Both the position numbers and the translations under genes were made by a program. A stretch of 64,000 nucleotides of DNA. Origin: VSJD01 sp964617825. GTDB lineage: Bacteria > Verrucomicrobiota > Kiritimatiellia > JAAZAB01. This document shows positions 25,746 to 36,858 of the stretch, piece after piece. The notes beneath the pieces are model-generated. The model saw only the letters and a program-made list of their open reading frames with translations. It did no database searches and was not told the origin of the DNA. Numbering within the stretch: the stretch's first letter is position 1; each line of letters begins with the position of its first letter. Where the stretch lies: NCBI GenBank assembly GCA_964617825.1, contig CAZTWL010000015.1, positions 22,587 to 86,586 on the forward strand, given 5' to 3'.

Positions 25746-26510
25746 ATGAAACCATACATCCTGATCTGCAACGACGACGGTATCTACGCGCCCGGCATCA
25801 TGGCGCTCCACGAGGCGGTGCGGGAACTCGGCGAGGTTGCCGTGGTTGCGCCCGATGCCGAGCAGAGCGCCGTGGGCCATGCCATCACGCTGGCGGATCC
25901 GATTAAAATCAAGCGGATCCAGCGTAACACGCATTTCGAGGGCTATGCCGTGGCGGGCACTCCGGCCGACTGCGTCAAGCTGGCCGTCACGGTCTTGCTG
26001 GATCGGCCGCCGGACTTGATTATCAGCGGAATCAATCTGGGGCCGAACGCGGGCATCAGCGTCATTTATTCCGGCACGGTTTCGGCCGCTACGGAAGGCG
26101 CGATTCTCGGGATTCCCAGCATGGCAATCTCGCTGGCAACTTTCAAAGACCCGTTTTGGGACACGGCCAAGCATGTCGCCCGCCGGCTAACCGGGGAACT
26201 GATTGCCCGCCGCCTGCCCGCGGACACCTTGCTCAACGTCAACGTGCCCAACCGGCCGCTGGACCAGATCAAGGGATTGACGGTGACGCGCATGGGCCGC
26301 TCGCGTTTCGCCGAAATATTTCATAAGCGCACCAATCCGCGCGGGGATACCTATTACTGGATGGATGGCGAACTGAAAATCACCGGGAATGCCGCCGGGA
26401 CCGATATTGAGGCCTTGGACAATGGGTTCGTGTCCATGACGCCCATCTGGTTTGACCTGACTCACACGGCCGTTCTGCCGCAGCTGAGGGATTGGAACCT
26501 TACCATGTAG
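25746..26510 (+). CDS. surE: 5'/3'-nucleotidase SurE
   Basis: 254 residues from the ATG at 25746 (GGGGA six bases upstream). SurE is a metal-dependent phosphatase acting on nucleoside monophosphates. The metal site is clear: NDDGIYAPG (Asp-Asp), APDAEQSAVGHAIT (Ser), and SGINLGPNAG (Asn). GTPADCVKLAV and YSGTVSAATEGAILG are the other family blocks. Length is normal. The extra N-terminal frame upstream of 25746 overlaps the promoter and is not used. Confidence 0.96.
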   Translation: MKPYILICNDDGIYAPGIMALHEAVRELGEVAVVAPDAEQSAVGHAITLADPIKIKRIQRNTHFEGYAVAGTPADCVKLAVTVLLDRPPDLIISGINLGPNAGISVIYSGTVSAATEGAILGIPSMAISLATFKDPFWDTAKHVARRLTGELIARRLPADTLLNVNVPNRPLDQIKGLTVTRMGRSRFAEIFHKRTNPRGDTYYWMDGELKITGNAAGTDIEALDNGFVSMTPIWFDLTHTAVLPQLRDWNLTM

Positions 26511-26707
26511 GTCGATTAAAACTGCGCTATTGTGCGCGGCTTGACTTTGGGCGGTTCAGTTGTAATGGGCGATGTCCTAGTTCACCTTCATTCCGGTTTC
26601 CAGCAAGGCTTGCCGGATTGGTGAGGACTGAACCTTTGGCGGGGCGCCAAGTCTACAGCTTATTTCGTTACAAGGGTCGTCCGCATGGGAGCGGGATTTA
26701 CATTTCA

Positions 26708-28162
26708 ATGCATTCCGGTAATTCGATAATATTAGCTTTTCTTTTGCCCGTAATCGGCGCGGTCACGGCGGGCTGTGGCTATCCCAATCCCTCTGCCGCC
26801 GCTCTCAAAGGCTTGACCGCCGCCCCGGCGCGCATCGTCTGGTGCCAGGATGCGGGAAATGGTTCGGACGCGGGGGCGGAAGGCAACCGCCTGCGTTTAA
26901 TGGGCTTCGATACGGAGGATGGCCGGGGTGAGCGGGTCATCCTGTCGAAGCTGTCCAACTACGCCAAACCGCTTTTGACTCCCCGCGGGGACCGTGTGGT
27001 CTTTTCCAATCGGCAGGAGCAGAAAATCTATATCGTTAACTGGGACGGATCCGGCCTGCATCCGGTGACCGCCGGTTTTGCGCTGGCCGTGTGGGAAGAC
27101 CCGCAAAACGGCAAAGTGTGGATTTACGCCGGAACCCCGGTGCCTGATTCAACGGCTTTATGCCGTGTCCGGCGTCATTTGCTGGCCGAGCCCTCCATTA
27201 GCGAGCCGGTCTGGGATAAAACGCCGATCGATATCGATAATTTTCAATTATCCGCCGATGGGCGCCGGTCATGCGCCCTGTATCCCTGGCCGACTTGCGG
27301 TATTCTCGAACTTCCCAATGGCGCAGCCAAAAAATTGGGCGATGGCTGCTGGCCATCCCTGGCGCCGGATAACAGCTATCGCTGCTGGTTTTTCGATGGC
27401 GCCCACCGGAACTTGACGCTTTTTGACCAGGCCTCCGGACGGCGCTGGATGGTGAACATCAATCGGGCGCCCGGCATTAGCGGGTTCGAGGTGTACCACC
27501 CGCGCTGGAGCAGCCATCCCCGGTTCATGGCCATGACCGGCCCATATACGGCCGGCGCCGGCGCCAACCGCATCCGGAGCGGCGGCACTAACGTCGAAAT
27601 TTACATCGGCCGGTTCAGCGCCGATTTCCAGCATATTGAGCAGTGGGTCCAAGTGACGCATAATACGAATGCCGATTTTTTCCCCGATGCCTGGATCCTG
27701 GGCGATCCGGCTCCAACGGGAGCAACGGCTCCAACGGGAGCAACGGCTCCAGCGGAAGCAACGGTTCCGGCGGGAGTAGCGATGTCGGCAGGTGCGACCA
27801 ACCCGGTGGCGGATTCGACGCAAAGCCGGCCGTCGGCCGCGCGCCTGGTGCTGACGGCACGACCGGTGGAGCTTTCCCGTATTCCACTGCCTGCGGCGAT
27901 TGCGCCCTACCGCCGGGCGTTGGTGGTCAACCGCTATGATGTCGATCAGGTGGCCGAGGGCCGGTATGCGGAAAAGCAAATCATGGTTGCGCATTGGGCC
28001 ATTCGCGACGCCAAGGTATTGCCGAAGGCGACACGGGACAAAACCAGGACCTATCGCCTGATCTTGGAGCCATTCGATGCGCATCCGGAACTGGAAGGCG
28101 AACGCCTGATCATGGATAGCGACGAATTCCGCCTGCCGCTGTATTATGAGGTCGGGGAGTAA
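26708..28162 (+). CDS. Lipoprotein with beta-propeller-like repeats
   Basis: 484 residues from the ATG at 26708, beginning with a lipoprotein signal (LLPVIGAVTAGC, lipobox cysteine about residue 22). The body has TolB/PD40-like blades: LLTPRGDRVVFSNRQEQKIYI, FQLSADGRRSCAL, PSLAPDNSYRCWFFDG and HPRWSSHPRFMAMTGPY. A 30-residue Ala/Pro/Thr linker near 335-365 is encoded by five 18-base repeats. The C-terminal ~110 residues include a second beta-rich part. It lies 81 bases before the MBOAT gene and may belong with it. Probably an outer- or inner-membrane-anchored periplasmic protein; no named function. Confidence 0.72.
   Translation: MHSGNSIILAFLLPVIGAVTAGCGYPNPSAAALKGLTAAPARIVWCQDAGNGSDAGAEGNRLRLMGFDTEDGRGERVILSKLSNYAKPLLTPRGDRVVFSNRQEQKIYIVNWDGSGLHPVTAGFALAVWEDPQNGKVWIYAGTPVPDSTALCRVRRHLLAEPSISEPVWDKTPIDIDNFQLSADGRRSCALYPWPTCGILELPNGAAKKLGDGCWPSLAPDNSYRCWFFDGAHRNLTLFDQASGRRWMVNINRAPGISGFEVYHPRWSSHPRFMAMTGPYTAGAGANRIRSGGTNVEIYIGRFSADFQHIEQWVQVTHNTNADFFPDAWILGDPAPTGATAPTGATAPAEATVPAGVAMSAGATNPVADSTQSRPSAARLVLTARPVELSRIPLPAAIAPYRRALVVNRYDVDQVAEGRYAEKQIMVAHWAIRDAKVLPKATRDKTRTYRLILEPFDAHPELEGERLIMDSDEFRLPLYYEVGE
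27710..27799 (+). repeat. Five imperfect 18-base tandem repeats inside the lipoprotein gene
   Basis: Units begin at 27710, 27728, 27746, 27764 and 27782. The first two are identical (GCTCCAACGGGAGCAACG); the rest drift. They encode an APTGAT-type linker in frame, so copy number could change without breaking the gene. Confidence 0.9.
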
Positions 28163-28243
28163 GCATAAGGATCCGGAAAAACCGGTTGCCTGTTTAACGC
28201 GCAGATATCGCGAATTCCGGCTCCTGAATGATTGCCAATAAAT

Positions 28244-29719
<1,476 letters not shown>

Positions 29720-29729
29720 GGCAACGATA

Positions 29730-31451
29730 ATGGACCAAAAGCACATACCGGAATTGCCGCTTTATCACAAGGGCAGCCGCGAGGAAGAGGCCGAGTTATG
29801 CCTCAAGCACACCGTGCTCAGCCGGAGCGTGATGGCGGCCATCAGCCTGATCTTCCTGGCGACCATTTTCGCCGAGCCGGTTTTCCAGCGTGTTATGCAG
29901 GCGTATGACCGGCGCCATAGCCGCGCCGTTACCGCAGTGGAAACCGGCCGGCAGGTTAGAAGGTTCCGTGTCGGCTGGTCCCTGATGCCCTCCGTAAAAC
30001 AAATCAAGGCTTTCGAAACGGCCATGGAAAACGGCTCTGTTTTCGCGCGTTTCGTTCGCCCGTCGGCCCAGGCGGTCTTGATCCGTCTCGGCGCCGGCAA
30101 TGAAAAGGTCTATTGCGGCCGGGACAACTGGCTCTTCTATCGGCCGGAAATCGATTTTCTGACGACGGCTGGCTTCCTGGATGACAAGGTGTTGCGCAAA
30201 CGCGAACGCAACGAAAGCCGGCAAATCCAGCCGGATCCACGCAAGGCCATTTTGCAGTTTAAGGACCAATTGGCCGAGCGTGGCATCGCGCTGGTCGTGA
30301 TGCCGATGCCATGCAAGCCGGCGATCCACCCCGAGCGGTTTTCCCGGTTGTGTGTCGGTTCGGATTGCCCGGTGCGGAATCCGTCTTCCGAGAGTTTTTT
30401 AAGCGAGTTGACTCAAAAAGGCGTGCTGGTTTTCGATTGTGCCGCGGCGCTAGCCGCGCGCAAGCTGGAGACCGGTGTGCCGCAGTATCTGGCAACGGAT
30501 ACCCATTGGCGAGCGGATGCCATGGAATTCACGGCCGGCTTGATGAGCGATTTGATCCGGGCTCGCGTTAAACTTGCGGAGCGCCCTTCGGCGAACTACC
30601 GGCGTGAAGAGCAAACGGTTGCCAACCAGGGCGACCTTGCGGCGATGCTTAAGCTTCCCAAGGACCAGCCATATTATGCCGCACAAAGCGTCGTGATCCA
30701 TCCGGTGCTGATGGCCGATGGAAATCGCCTGCAGGCGGATCCCCTGGCCGATGTGCTGGTGCTGGGCGACAGTTATTGCAACATCTATTCCGACGGCATC
30801 AGGCCGGAGCCGGGCGCTGCCTTTAGTCCGGACCGCGCGGGCGCCCTGGGCTGGGGGGCTGCGGCCGGATTTATCGAACAACTGGCGTATCGCCTGCAGC
30901 GACCGGTGGATTGTATCGTGCAAAACGATTCCGGAGCCTTCGCGACGCGCCAGGCGCTTGCCCGGGAATTGGCTTCCGGCAAAGATCGGCTGGCCGGCAA
31001 GAAGCTGGTTATTTGGGAATTTGCCGAACGCGAATTGGCCGAAGGCGACTGGAAACTGATGGATTTGAAGCTCGGCAAGCCGCCATCCGGCCGGTTTCTC
31101 GTGCCGCCGGCAGGCGCAATGTGGACGGTTCAAGGTGTGGTCATGGCCATCGCGCCGGTCCCGCGTCCCGGCGCCGTTCCTTACAAGGACCATGTGTTTG
31201 CCTTGTATCTGGCGGACATTGTTGGGCCGGAGGCCGGGCTGACCAACGGACAGGCCGTGGTTTATCTGCAAAGCATGCGTGATAATGTCTTAACCCCCGC
31301 CGCGCGCCTGCGGCCCGGCGATGCGGTGACCATGCGCCTGAGGCCCTGGTCGGATGCGGCCCAGCGCTACGAGCGCATCAACCGCACCGAACTGCCGGAC
31401 GATTCCTTGCAGCTTGTCGAGCCCTGCTGGGGCGAGTTGAATCCGGACTGA
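29730..31451 (+). CDS. AlgJ/AlgX-like SGNH O-acetyltransferase partner of the MBOAT protein
   Basis: 573 residues from the ATG at 29730. A single N-terminal membrane anchor (SVMAAISLIFLATIFAEPVF) is followed by a periplasmic SGNH-like catalytic domain with WLFYRPEIDFLT, PMPCKPAIHPERF, the Asp-x-His pair in LATDTHWRADAM, and the nucleophile serine in VLGDSYCNIYSDG. The last ~170 residues form an extra beta-rich domain absent from AlgJ, perhaps carbohydrate binding. It would finish transfer of the acetyl group to a glycan in the periplasm. Coupled closely to the MBOAT gene upstream. Confidence 0.9.
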   Translation: MDQKHIPELPLYHKGSREEEAELCLKHTVLSRSVMAAISLIFLATIFAEPVFQRVMQAYDRRHSRAVTAVETGRQVRRFRVGWSLMPSVKQIKAFETAMENGSVFARFVRPSAQAVLIRLGAGNEKVYCGRDNWLFYRPEIDFLTTAGFLDDKVLRKRERNESRQIQPDPRKAILQFKDQLAERGIALVVMPMPCKPAIHPERFSRLCVGSDCPVRNPSSESFLSELTQKGVLVFDCAAALAARKLETGVPQYLATDTHWRADAMEFTAGLMSDLIRARVKLAERPSANYRREEQTVANQGDLAAMLKLPKDQPYYAAQSVVIHPVLMADGNRLQADPLADVLVLGDSYCNIYSDGIRPEPGAAFSPDRAGALGWGAAAGFIEQLAYRLQRPVDCIVQNDSGAFATRQALARELASGKDRLAGKKLVIWEFAERELAEGDWKLMDLKLGKPPSGRFLVPPAGAMWTVQGVVMAIAPVPRPGAVPYKDHVFALYLADIVGPEAGLTNGQAVVYLQSMRDNVLTPAARLRPGDAVTMRLRPWSDAAQRYERINRTELPDDSLQLVEPCWGELNPD

Positions 31452-31480
31452 ACGCACAAGAAAGCAAAAAGAATATCCGA

Positions 31481-32005
31481 TCAAAATTCGGCGTCTTCCG
31501 CTTTTTTCCTTATGAGGGTCTGCCAGGCCAGCCAGCACCAGACAGCCGCGATGCCGACCCATCCGGCGAGGCGCAGCAAAGCGGCCATTTGGGTGTCGTA
31601 AGGCAGCATGTGCCACTGAACGAGGATATTGAACCAGTCGTGCTCGCCGCCACCCACCAATGGGAGGACTTGGGCGCGTGCATCGGCCATATACCGAGCC
31701 ACGTTGAAAAAGTTCTCGAATAACCAGATCCAGCCGACGGCAAACGATACCGGCGCGCGCTGCCGCCAGAATCCGACGATGATCACGATTGGAAAAACGA
31801 ATTGGCCCAGTGTGCCGCCATATAAACCAAGCGTTGTCCCCAACAGTCCGAAAGCGATATGGCCGGCTTCATGGAACAACAAATTGGCGTCGTCGAGCAC
31901 GGGGAGGTAGCCGGATTCGCTGCGGAGCAGGCAGACGCTGAAAATTCCAAGGCCTAACGAAAACAGACCGAGCTTGAACCTGGTGATCGGATGCCAGTTG
32001 TTCAT
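31481..32005 (-). CDS. Integral membrane protein with HEAGH motif, putative site-2-type or other zinc protease
   Basis: 174 residues from the ATG at 32005, with about five hydrophobic segments. The first conserved-looking feature is LLFHEAGHIAFGLLG, an HExxH zinc motif near the start of a helix, followed by GQFVFPIVIIVGF and WIWLFENFFNVARYMADARA, where the FN..RY.AD region could supply a third ligand. The layout resembles small M50-like membrane proteins but I cannot assign a family. It is convergent with the AlgJ-like gene (29-base gap) and divergent from the kinase. Protease activity is an inference from the motif alone. Confidence 0.65.
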   Translation of the reverse strand: MNNWHPITRFKLGLFSLGLGIFSVCLLRSESGYLPVLDDANLLFHEAGHIAFGLLGTTLGLYGGTLGQFVFPIVIIVGFWRQRAPVSFAVGWIWLFENFFNVARYMADARAQVLPLVGGGEHDWFNILVQWHMLPYDTQMAALLRLAGWVGIAAVWCWLAWQTLIRKKAEDAEF

Positions 32006-32143
32006 GAGCGAGATTATCTCGAAAGCGCTGCGCAACGCAAGGTTTTCATGCGCAATCCGCTGATTTTTGTCTGGCGTATATGGATAAGCTCTGGTAGTTT
32101 CGTCAATAATTTGATGATGCAGACGATTTGCGAAAACGATATT

Positions 32144-35104
32144 ATGAAATCCGAAAGCGAGCATCCTGCAAAGCAACCACCATCCCTTGGCCGATATACC
32201 GGTCGGCTGCCTTTGATGGTTTTTCTGCTGATCGTTGCCATCACCGTGGTTGCCGTGGGGCTTTTTTATCGGCATGCGCAACAGGCGGTAGAGCTGGCTG
32301 CGCAAGAGCGGTTGTCGATTGTTGACCAGCTAAAAAGTGCCCAGCTTGACATATGGCAGCGGCAGCGGCTGAACGATGTCGCTGTGATTACGAAAAATCC
32401 GCTGAATGACCAATATCTCGCGCCGTTTCTTGAAGGACCGGTGCCAGAGGCCGTGCGTAAGACCGTTCAGGCCTGGATGGATGCGCTTCTCAAGGATAGT
32501 GCCTACCGCAGTATTATTCTGCTGGATAACGAGGGTAATGCGCGCTTGGCCGTTGGTCCCGCCGATCTTAATCTTGATCCGCAGACGCGCAGTCACGTCA
32601 GGGCCGCGATCGATTCCGGCCGATCGTTGTTCCAGCTTATCCACCCGGCGAGGACCCCGGGGCGGATCCACTCCGGCCTTTATGTGCCGCTGCGGCGACA
32701 GAACGCTGCGGCGCCCCCGGACTATATCGGGGTGATGCTGTTGGAATTCGATCCCGAAGATTATTTGTATCCTCTGATTCGGTCCTGGCCCATGCATGGC
32801 CGGACGGCGGAAACCATCCTGGTCCAGCGCGAGGGCAAAGAGATGCTCGTTCTGAACACGCAAAAAAGCGGGACAAACGCCGGCACAATGAAGCGGCTCT
32901 TAATCGATGCTTTCAACTCTCCGGCTGCCATGATCGCCCGCGGCCAGACCGGCATGGTCTATGGCATCGATTGTCGCGGCGTTCCCGTGTTGGCGGTGTT
33001 GCGCAGGATTCCCGATTCACCCTGGTCTCTGGTTACTAAAGTCGATTACGAAGAAATAATCGCTCCGCTGCGCACGCGGGCTTTAGTTGTCGTTTTGCTG
33101 GCAGTCGCTTTACTGACTGTGGTTGGGATGCTGGTTTTTGTAATTCATAAACGGCGCGAGGCTGATTTTTACCGGCAGTTATCCAAATTGGAACAAACGC
33201 GGCAACAGCAGGAATCGATGCTTGCTGAGCAGCGCAAATTCTTCGAGCGGATATGCGAGAATACGTTGGCCGGCTACTGGTACTGGAATATTCCCGAAAA
33301 GCGCCTGGAAGCGAGTCCGCGCATGAAAATGATGCTGGGATATGCGGAGCGCGAGATCCCCGACACGCAGGAAGCCTGGCTACAACTGGTCCATTCGGAC
33401 GATAGGCCGTTGCTGGTTGCCGCCTACGAAAAACATATCGCCAGCCATGGTCGTGCGCCTTGTAACATCGAAGTTCGTTATCGGCACAAGGATGGTTCCA
33501 TTGTATTGGTAATCTGCGCCGGTCTGGTAATCGAGTGGGATGCCGCCGGCAAGCCGTTGCGCATGGCAGGTTGCCAGATCGACTTGACCGGACACCGGCG
33601 GACGGAAGAGTCATTGCGCCAATCCGAGACGAAGATGCGTGCGCTTTTTGCGGCAATGACCGACGTCATTATCGTTGTGGACAAGGATGGGCGCTACCTG
33701 GAAATCGCGCCCACCACTCCCTCCTTGCTGTCTAAGCCGGTGGGCGAGTTGTTGGGCAAGACCTTCCATGAGATATTTCCGCCCGCCCAGGCGGACTATT
33801 TTCTCGAGCATGTGCGTCGTACGCTGGCCACGCATCGACCGGTGGCCATGGAGTATACTTTGAATATAGGTGGCAACGAGGTCTGGATTGCGGCGATACT
33901 GTCGGTTTTGACGGACGCTAGCGTTATCGTTGTGGCGCGCGATATAACTGCGACCAAGCGAGCCGAACTGGCCGTGCGTGAAAAAGAGGCGCTCTATCGT
34001 ACGCTGTTCGACTGCGGCAACGATGCGATCTGGCTGTATAGCATCGATAAAGATGGTTGTCCCAGGCAGTTCATCGAAGTCAACGAGGTGGCCTGCAAAC
34101 GTCTGGGATATACCCGCGACGAATTCCTTAAATTGAAACCTGAGAAAATCCGTCAGCCGGGAATCCAGCCGACACTTGCCAGTGTCGGCAAAATAATCGT
34201 TTCAAAAGGCCGTGCAATTTATGAATCGGTCAGTTTGACCAAGGATGGCCGGGCCATTCCAGTGGAGGTCAGCACTTCTTTGCTTATGCTGGACGAAAAA
34301 TCCATGGCGCTGGCGATTGTGAGGGATATCACGGAGCGCAAACGTCTCGAGACCGAATTGCGCTGCGCCAAGGAAGCCGCTGAACTGGCCAGCCGCGTAA
34401 AAAGCGACTTCCTGGCCAACATGAGCCATGAACTGCGCACGCCGCTGAATTCGGTAATCGGTTTCTCCGAAGTGCTGGCCAATCAAACCTTTGGTGTTCT
34501 CAATCCCAAACAATTGCGGTATGTCAATCACATCCTGCAGGCGGGTCGGCATCTGCTGAGCCTGATCAACGACATTCTTGATCTTTCCAAGGTGGAAGCC
34601 GGCAAAATGAAACTTGAACTGCAGCGCATGTTGCTGGATAAAACGGTGACCCAGGTTGTGGATTTGATGCGCTACAGGGCCGAAAAAAATGGTTTGCTCT
34701 TAAGCCAGGTTGTGCCATCCGGTCTGATCGTGAAAGCCGACGAGCGGATGCTGAAGCAGATCCTCTTCAATCTCCTTGCCAATGCCGTCAAGTTCACGCC
34801 GAATGGCGGCCAGATTACGGTGACCGCCGAGCAGCTTGGGTCCGAAGTGCGCATCAGCGTGGCCGATACTGGGGAAGGCATTAAAGCGACGGATCAGGAA
34901 CGCATTTTTAAAGAATTCGAGCAGGCGGATTCATCCATGGGCCGCAAGCACCAGGGCACGGGTTTAGGGTTGGCTTTGTGTAAGAAATTGGTCGTCCTTC
35001 ACGGCGGACGCATCTGGGTGGAGAGCGCCGGCGAGGGGCGCGGCAGCGTATTCCGTTTCACTCTTCCCTTCGAGCCATCCGACAGGGGGAATCTCGTGAC
35101 GTAA
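32144..35104 (+). CDS. Membrane-bound multi-PAS sensor histidine kinase
   Basis: About 986 residues from the ATG at 32144 (ATG at 32114 is also possible; neither has a good ribosome-binding site). Helix 1 (~20-42), a ~270-residue periplasmic sensor that looks like a Cache-type fold, helix 2 (~312-335), then three PAS units with GHRRTEESLRQ, DITATKRAELAV and DITERKRLETEL closings, a HisKA helix with His about residue 762 (NMSHELRTPLNSVIGF), and a HATPase domain (NLLANAVKFTP, DTGEGI, GTGLGLALCKK). A CheY-like regulator follows after 15 bases. The periplasmic ligand is unknown. Confidence 0.93.
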   Translation: MKSESEHPAKQPPSLGRYTGRLPLMVFLLIVAITVVAVGLFYRHAQQAVELAAQERLSIVDQLKSAQLDIWQRQRLNDVAVITKNPLNDQYLAPFLEGPVPEAVRKTVQAWMDALLKDSAYRSIILLDNEGNARLAVGPADLNLDPQTRSHVRAAIDSGRSLFQLIHPARTPGRIHSGLYVPLRRQNAAAPPDYIGVMLLEFDPEDYLYPLIRSWPMHGRTAETILVQREGKEMLVLNTQKSGTNAGTMKRLLIDAFNSPAAMIARGQTGMVYGIDCRGVPVLAVLRRIPDSPWSLVTKVDYEEIIAPLRTRALVVVLLAVALLTVVGMLVFVIHKRREADFYRQLSKLEQTRQQQESMLAEQRKFFERICENTLAGYWYWNIPEKRLEASPRMKMMLGYAEREIPDTQEAWLQLVHSDDRPLLVAAYEKHIASHGRAPCNIEVRYRHKDGSIVLVICAGLVIEWDAAGKPLRMAGCQIDLTGHRRTEESLRQSETKMRALFAAMTDVIIVVDKDGRYLEIAPTTPSLLSKPVGELLGKTFHEIFPPAQADYFLEHVRRTLATHRPVAMEYTLNIGGNEVWIAAILSVLTDASVIVVARDITATKRAELAVREKEALYRTLFDCGNDAIWLYSIDKDGCPRQFIEVNEVACKRLGYTRDEFLKLKPEKIRQPGIQPTLASVGKIIVSKGRAIYESVSLTKDGRAIPVEVSTSLLMLDEKSMALAIVRDITERKRLETELRCAKEAAELASRVKSDFLANMSHELRTPLNSVIGFSEVLANQTFGVLNPKQLRYVNHILQAGRHLLSLINDILDLSKVEAGKMKLELQRMLLDKTVTQVVDLMRYRAEKNGLLLSQVVPSGLIVKADERMLKQILFNLLANAVKFTPNGGQITVTAEQLGSEVRISVADTGEGIKATDQERIFKEFEQADSSMGRKHQGTGLGLALCKKLVVLHGGRIWVESAGEGRGSVFRFTLPFEPSDRGNLVT

Positions 35105-35119
35105 CAACAGGAGGCGCAC

Positions 35120-35518
35120 ATGCTCCCTTCGCAAAAAATATTGGTTGTCGAAGATAACCCGATGAGCATGGAACTGGTCGAGGACCTGCTTGTCATCGCA
35201 GGGTATCGCGTTCTGCAGGCCGTCACGGCCGAAGAAGCCTTGCCTCTGGCCCGGATCGAAAAGCCGGATTTGATCCTGATGGATATTGCCCTGCCGGGCA
35301 TAGACGGATTGGAGGCCACTCGCAGGCTGCGGGATGATCCCTTTACCGCGGGAATCCCGGTGGTCGCCCTGACGGCTTCCATCATGCGCAACGATCAGGA
35401 AAAGGCCCGGTTGGCCGGTTGCCTGGGTATTATCAGCAAGCCAATTGATACTCGGACGTTTGCTCAGACCATTGCCGGCTATCTGGCCAATGCGCGGCCT
35501 TTACCCGGAACCAAATGA
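35120..35518 (+). CDS. CheY-like response regulator (DivK-type)
   Basis: 132-residue receiver with no output domain. ILVVEDNPMSMELVEDLL, phosphoacceptor in LILMDIALPGIDG (about D55), ALTAS and ISKPIDT show an intact active site. CAGGAGG precedes the ATG. Such DivK/SypG-like receivers often pass phosphate within a relay, here most likely from the kinase directly upstream. Confidence 0.94.
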   Translation: MLPSQKILVVEDNPMSMELVEDLLVIAGYRVLQAVTAEEALPLARIEKPDLILMDIALPGIDGLEATRRLRDDPFTAGIPVVALTASIMRNDQEKARLAGCLGIISKPIDTRTFAQTIAGYLANARPLPGTK

Positions 35519-35605
35519 GGTCCGGGCATATTGCGCGTGTTTGTGTAGAGCTATTGTTGCACGGGCAAGGCTATATGATAATATAGAATGCAAGCAAGGC
35601 TCTGT

Positions 35606-35697
35606 TAAGCAGGGAGAATCTGCCCGCAATGCCGGCAGGCGAGGCTAGGAGCGGTGGCGGTTGACCATTAGATCCTTCGCTTTGCTCGGGATGACAA
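35606..35697. repeat. Short intergenic repeat-like elements
   Basis: Two features resemble interspersed intergenic repeats. One is an imperfect palindrome around CTGCCCGCAATGCCGGCAG (35619-35637). The other, at 35671-35697, contains GATCCTTCGCTTTGCTCGGG followed by ATGACAA; translated it reads as CHPEQSEGS or VIPSKAKDL, motifs that recur in spurious predicted proteins from many bacterial genomes. Only one copy is present here, so the repeat nature rests on general knowledge. Confidence 0.45.
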
Positions 35698-35733
35698 GCG
35701 GTGTTTCCCGCAAAAAGTGCTGGAACAAGCAGT

Positions 35734-36858
35734 ATGGATGAAAAGATCGATAGCGGAACGGCAAAGGGGCGGGTTTTGATCGTTGACGATGAAGCTCGCA
35801 ACCGTGAGTTGCTGCGCGACCTGCTGGAATCACAGGGCTATGAAGTGACCGAAGCGGAAAATGGCGCGGCCGCCCTTGCTGTTGTTGCGCAGGCTGCGCC
35901 GCACGCCATTCTGATGGACGTGATGATGCCGGGCTTGGATGGCTTTGAAGTTTGCCGGCAGCTGAAGGCCAATCCGGCGACGGCGCCGATCCCCATTCTG
36001 ATGATTACCGCCTTGCACGAGCGCGATGACCGTCTCAAGGGGATTGCGGCCGGCGCCAGCGATTTTTTGACCAAGCCCATTGACACGCGCGATGTCATGC
36101 TCCGCACCAGGAATGCCGTTAATTCCAAGCAGCTTTACGATCTTGTGCAGACTGGCCTGGAAAAATTAAAACACCTTGAACAGTTGCGGGATAATTTGAC
36201 GAATATGATCGTCCACGATATGCGCGCGCCGCTGACGGGCATTTTGGGGAACCTCGGACTGATGGAAATGCATCTCGGCCAACGCTTGGAGGCCGGCGAT
36301 AGGACCTGCCTGACGGAAGCCCTTTCCGCAACGCGTATCCTGATCGAGATGGTCAATGCGCTGCTGGATGTCAGCAAATTCGAGGCCGGTGCGATGGTCC
36401 TGAAACGTGAAATCTGCGATTTGAAGCAGGTGGTTGCCGATGAGGTGCAATGTCTCGGAGGTTTGTTCAAGCAATCATCCGTTATCATCAAAGAACCCAA
36501 CGGGAACAGCAAGGTTTTTTGCGACAGGAAACTCGTCCAGCGCATCGTCGCCAATCTGCTTAGCAATGCGGCCAAATACTCGCCTTCCGGCGGCTTGATC
36601 GAAGTCGTTCTCCAACAGGTCGCAGATACGGTCAAAATCATGGTAATCGATCAAGGCCCAGGGGTTTCCCCGGAGTATCACGCCAGGATATTTGAAAAAT
36701 ACGGCCAGGTGGATTCCGGGATGGAACGCAAGCAATATTCCACCGGCTTGGGCCTGATCTTTTGCAAGCTCACGGTGGAGGCGCATGGCGGTCATATTGG
36801 AGTGGATAGTGTCCCCGGCCATGGTAGCACTTTCTGGTTCACCCTGCCGATCAGTTAA
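35734..36858 (+). CDS. Receiver-histidine kinase hybrid
   Basis: 374 residues from the ATG at 35734. An N-terminal receiver (VLIVDDEARNREL, LMDVMMPGLDG with about D62, MITALHERDD, TKPIDTRD) is joined by a coiled coil to a HisKA helix with His about residue 161 (NMIVHDMRAPLTGI) and a HATPase domain (NLLSNAAKYSP, DQGPGV, STGLGLIFCKL). No sensor domain is present, so its kinase is likely controlled by phosphorylation of its own receiver, downstream of the PAS kinase/CheY pair. Confidence 0.93.
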   Translation: MDEKIDSGTAKGRVLIVDDEARNRELLRDLLESQGYEVTEAENGAAALAVVAQAAPHAILMDVMMPGLDGFEVCRQLKANPATAPIPILMITALHERDDRLKGIAAGASDFLTKPIDTRDVMLRTRNAVNSKQLYDLVQTGLEKLKHLEQLRDNLTNMIVHDMRAPLTGILGNLGLMEMHLGQRLEAGDRTCLTEALSATRILIEMVNALLDVSKFEAGAMVLKREICDLKQVVADEVQCLGGLFKQSSVIIKEPNGNSKVFCDRKLVQRIVANLLSNAAKYSPSGGLIEVVLQQVADTVKIMVIDQGPGVSPEYHARIFEKYGQVDSGMERKQYSTGLGLIFCKLTVEAHGGHIGVDSVPGHGSTFWFTLPIS

